Below the pieces are notes generated by a model that worked only from the letters and a program-made list of their open reading frames with translations, did no database searches and had not been told where the DNA came from. 64,000 bases of DNA, taken from contig NZ_CP061800.1 of assembly GCF_017377395.1 (NCBI RefSeq), positions 806,001 to 870,000 of the forward strand, written 5' to 3'. The stretch comes from Desulfonema magnum. Lineage in GTDB: Bacteria; Desulfobacterota; Desulfobacteria; Desulfobacterales; 4be13. Made by a program: the position numbers and the translations under genes. Below, piece by piece: positions 62,236-64,000 of this stretch. Position 1 is the stretch's first letter. Each line of letters opens with the position of its first letter.

Positions 62236-63240
62236 ATGGACAAAGCAATTTTAATTTCTCACAGCAGTCGGGATGATAACTTTGTTGGCAGGCTGTACGA
62301 AGTGATGGAGGCTCATGGATTATTCAACTGGGTGGATTCACGGGTGTTACGAGGCGGGAGCGATCTGACACAGAAAATCCATACACAAATTGAAAAAGCC
62401 AGAGCCTTTATTGTTGTTATCAGCCCTGATGCGTTTAATTCCGCATGGGTCGCTGAAGAAACCAGATATGCCTCACAAATCAAAGAAAAACGTCAGGATG
62501 ATTATCCGATCATTGCTTTGTTACGGGAGGGCATCGAGCTGGGCGCTTTGAAATGGATTTTTTCAAAGGAACCTGTGGCGATTCGTGTCAAAGATGACAA
62601 GAAAGGTATCAGTGCGGCCATGCCGCATATCATGGCCGCACTGGGAGAAAACTTTCCTGGTGACTCCGGTTCAGAAAAGACAATTTATTCCGAGCCTGTG
62701 GAAGAATTATTCCTGGAACTGAAATCTCCCCGCATCAGAGAAAAACACGGAAAACGCCGTGCTGCTGCCGAGGCCGAACTCACTTATATTCCGGCTGCAC
62801 GCGGACAACCGCGTATAAAGTGCCACCAGCCTTTTCTTTTCACCTCTCCTCTGGGCCCCATTGAAATTGAGGAACTGAGTTGGTACCTGGAAAGATATTA
62901 TTTATGGTCAGCAGATATCTTCAGAATAAGAGCTGAAAACGTTGAAAAAAAACTTCCGGAATGGGGGCATGCATTGTATCAGCAAGTCATGCCGGAGGAT
63001 AGCTGTGATAATATCATCTCGGCCTGGCAGGAGATTGGCTCTCACACAGAACGTCGTTTTGTCATTTTTGTAGATTTTCCGCAACCGAAAAAGAACCAGA
63101 ACGAGGAACAGCGCAATGAAGCTGAGGATGCCTCTAATTTGTTACTGGGGCTTCCCTGGGAACTGATCCATGATGGAAACAGCTACTTGTTTCAGGGTGC
63201 AAAATATGTGCGCGTGAGACGTCGGCTGCAAAATACATAG
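62236..63240 (+). CDS. TIR-domain protein ending inside a CHAT-like region
   Basis: The 334-residue product begins with a TIR domain (about residues 1-135): AILISHSSRDDNFVGRLYEVM, WVDSRVLRGGSDL, and AWVAEETRYA, whose Glu (about 75) fits the NADase catalytic position. The C-terminal LLLGLPWELIHDGNSYLFQG followed by VRRRL matches the segment that, in TIR-CHAT proteins, leads into the caspase-like CHAT protease. Here translation stops 12 residues later and no CHAT catalytic His/Cys region follows in any frame I read. It is either a truncated TIR-CHAT protein or a relic. ATG 62236 follows AAGGAAG. Confidence 0.75.
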   Translation: MDKAILISHSSRDDNFVGRLYEVMEAHGLFNWVDSRVLRGGSDLTQKIHTQIEKARAFIVVISPDAFNSAWVAEETRYASQIKEKRQDDYPIIALLREGIELGALKWIFSKEPVAIRVKDDKKGISAAMPHIMAALGENFPGDSGSEKTIYSEPVEELFLELKSPRIREKHGKRRAAAEAELTYIPAARGQPRIKCHQPFLFTSPLGPIEIEELSWYLERYYLWSADIFRIRAENVEKKLPEWGHALYQQVMPEDSCDNIISAWQEIGSHTERRFVIFVDFPQPKKNQNEEQRNEAEDASNLLLGLPWELIHDGNSYLFQGAKYVRVRRRLQNT

Positions 63241-63320
63241 TCTCGGAGTTTTCTTTATATGGTCCCTTGTTTTTATCAAAGCATGTTTTGCTCCTGACGG
63301 AGCAGAAAGGATAAGATATA

Positions 63321-63623
63321 ATGAATAAACTGATGATATTAGTTACCCTGTCTGTTTTTTTGATAATACTGGGCGGAAATGTGAAGGGAGAGGTGATACT
63401 AAAGACAGAATACCAGGACAGTGCTCCCAAATACTTTGAAAAAAATGGAAAAATAGCTGGTATATGTGTTGATATTATAAATGAGCTGAACAGCAGACTT
63501 CGGAAAAAACATATAAAAATTGGTAGTCCTGAAAAGGTAGTGATGAATCCCGTTCAGTCCCCCGGTTATCAGGACACTGAATCTCATCCATCACTACTTG
63601 TGCAGGACTACCAAAAAAATTAA
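63321..63623 (+). pseudogene. N-terminal fragment of a solute-binding protein, disrupted by a palindrome
   Basis: The frame begins with a signal peptide (MNKLMILVTLSVFLIILGGN) and the first ~45 residues of an SBP_bac_3 protein (ILKTEYQDSAPKYFEKNGK, GICVDIINELNSRL). At codon 67 it enters a palindrome (63522-63612) and ends soon after. A complete protein would need about 170 more residues, which are absent downstream. Confidence 0.7.
63522..63612. repeat. GGTAGTCCTG...CAGGACTACC palindrome
   Basis: GGTAGTCCTGAAAAGGTAGT and ACTACTTGTGCAGGACTACC are inverted over 91 bp with GTGATGAATCCCGTTCAG / CTGAATCTCATCCATCAC as inner arms. It truncates the binding-protein fragment. Confidence 0.85.
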
Positions 63624-63660
63624 CCGAATAGTGAGTTATTTGTATTTATAATAATTTTTT

Positions 63661-63785
63661 CTGTGTACAGGACAAACAAGATAAGTGCCAGAGAAAGCCG
63701 GCTTTTTCCGACAGGGAAAATCGTCCCGTCCGGGGGAAAAAGCCGGGTTTCTTCCCTGCGCCTCAACTTTTTGTCCTGTACACAG
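63661..63785. repeat. Long palindrome with AAACCCGG core, type C, copy 2
   Basis: CTGTGTACAGGACAAACAAG and TTTTTGTCCTGTACACAG form the outer arms, and GAAAGCCGGCTTTTTCC pairs with GGAAAAAGCCGGGTTTCTT. It matches 35605-35735 in arms and core. Confidence 0.88.
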
Positions 63786-63885
63786 TAATTTTTTATACGA
63801 TAAAACCGGCAGGTTAAATTTTATTAAATTTGGGAATGAAAAACTTTCTAATTTTTGGGAATACGTCCATGACAAAGGAAAGGAA

Positions 63886-64000
63886 ATGAATTCTGAAAAA
63901 TCCGAACAAGCAAAAATATTGATTGTGGATAACGATCCCATCATTCTGAGCCTTCTTTCTGATTTTCTGAAAGAATCCGGCTTTATTCCCCTGATTTCGG
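63886..64000 (+). CDS. Response-regulator receiver domain, 5' part
   Basis: The frame starts at ATG 63886 after AAGGAAAGG and runs off the window. Its 38 codons include AKILIVDNDPIILSLLSDFL, the first strand and helix of a receiver domain. The second acidic residue pair reads DND in place of DDD/DDE. The output domain lies outside the window. Confidence 0.8.
   Translation, partial: MNSEKSEQAKILIVDNDPIILSLLSDFLKESGFIPLIS

Overview
This 64 kb window comes from a chromosome of moderate GC content. The gene set points to an anaerobic Desulfobacterota bacterium, most likely a sulfate reducer of the Desulfobacterales: an HdrA-like flavoprotein with MvhD- and FrhB-like partners, LL-diaminopimelate aminotransferase, a two-gene SufCB system, a 2-hydroxyacyl-CoA dehydratase-type enzyme with its activator, and a selenocysteine-containing SelD. 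The extreme load of short palindromic and heptanucleotide repeats, with WD40, TIR/CHAT and dockerin-type genes, recalls large repeat-rich genomes such as Desulfonema. That placement is inference; no 16S gene or species marker is present.

Layout. 1-6.5 kb: 3' part of the primary sigma factor, tRNA-Met, a Nif3-like protein, a zinc-ribbon coiled-coil protein, RNase P RNA and sufCB. 6.7-11.3 kb: a 439-residue protein ending in an HPr-like domain, a repeat island, ispD, a SLOG-type protein, and a DUF3842/CooT pair. 11.3-25 kb: a periplasmic binding protein, an M3-like peptidase, the minus-strand run ybaK-selD-priA (selD read through an in-frame UGA), a double-cubane-type enzyme with its activase, dapL and a zinc-ribbon protein. 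25-29 kb: a radical SAM protein, a frameshifted dockerin gene, a VapBC-type module, a YoeB remnant and an outer-membrane barrel.

29-40 kb (minus strand) is a sensory block: two pairs of PstS-like binding protein plus chemoreceptor, a REC-PAS-PP2C-ATPase switch protein, a STAS protein and an OmpA-like lipoprotein. 40-45.6 kb is a branched-chain amino acid ABC operon (livKHMGF). 45.9-52 kb holds NAD kinase, a possible 32-residue membrane peptide, a CoA-disulfide-reductase/rhodanese fusion and a metallo-beta-lactamase-fold protein framed by inverted repeats. 52-59.7 kb is a redox operon: a GltD-inserted HdrA, a tandem Usp protein, a CGGC-domain protein, MvhD and an FrhB-like protein, preceded by a receiver with Asn at the phosphoacceptor position. 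60-64 kb holds a periplasmic WD40 protein, a TIR protein ending inside a CHAT-like region, a binding-protein fragment and the start of a response regulator.

Between genes, almost every gap carries repeats of several recognisable families: long palindromes containing an AAACCCGG core, elements with TGATTATAACGG ends, CATATGCATCAGG elements, CCGGAGTGC hairpins (three as tandem arrays), gene-flanking GTAGGGTGGG repeats, and microsatellites whose unit is mostly seven bases. No transposase, integrase or CRISPR array was seen.
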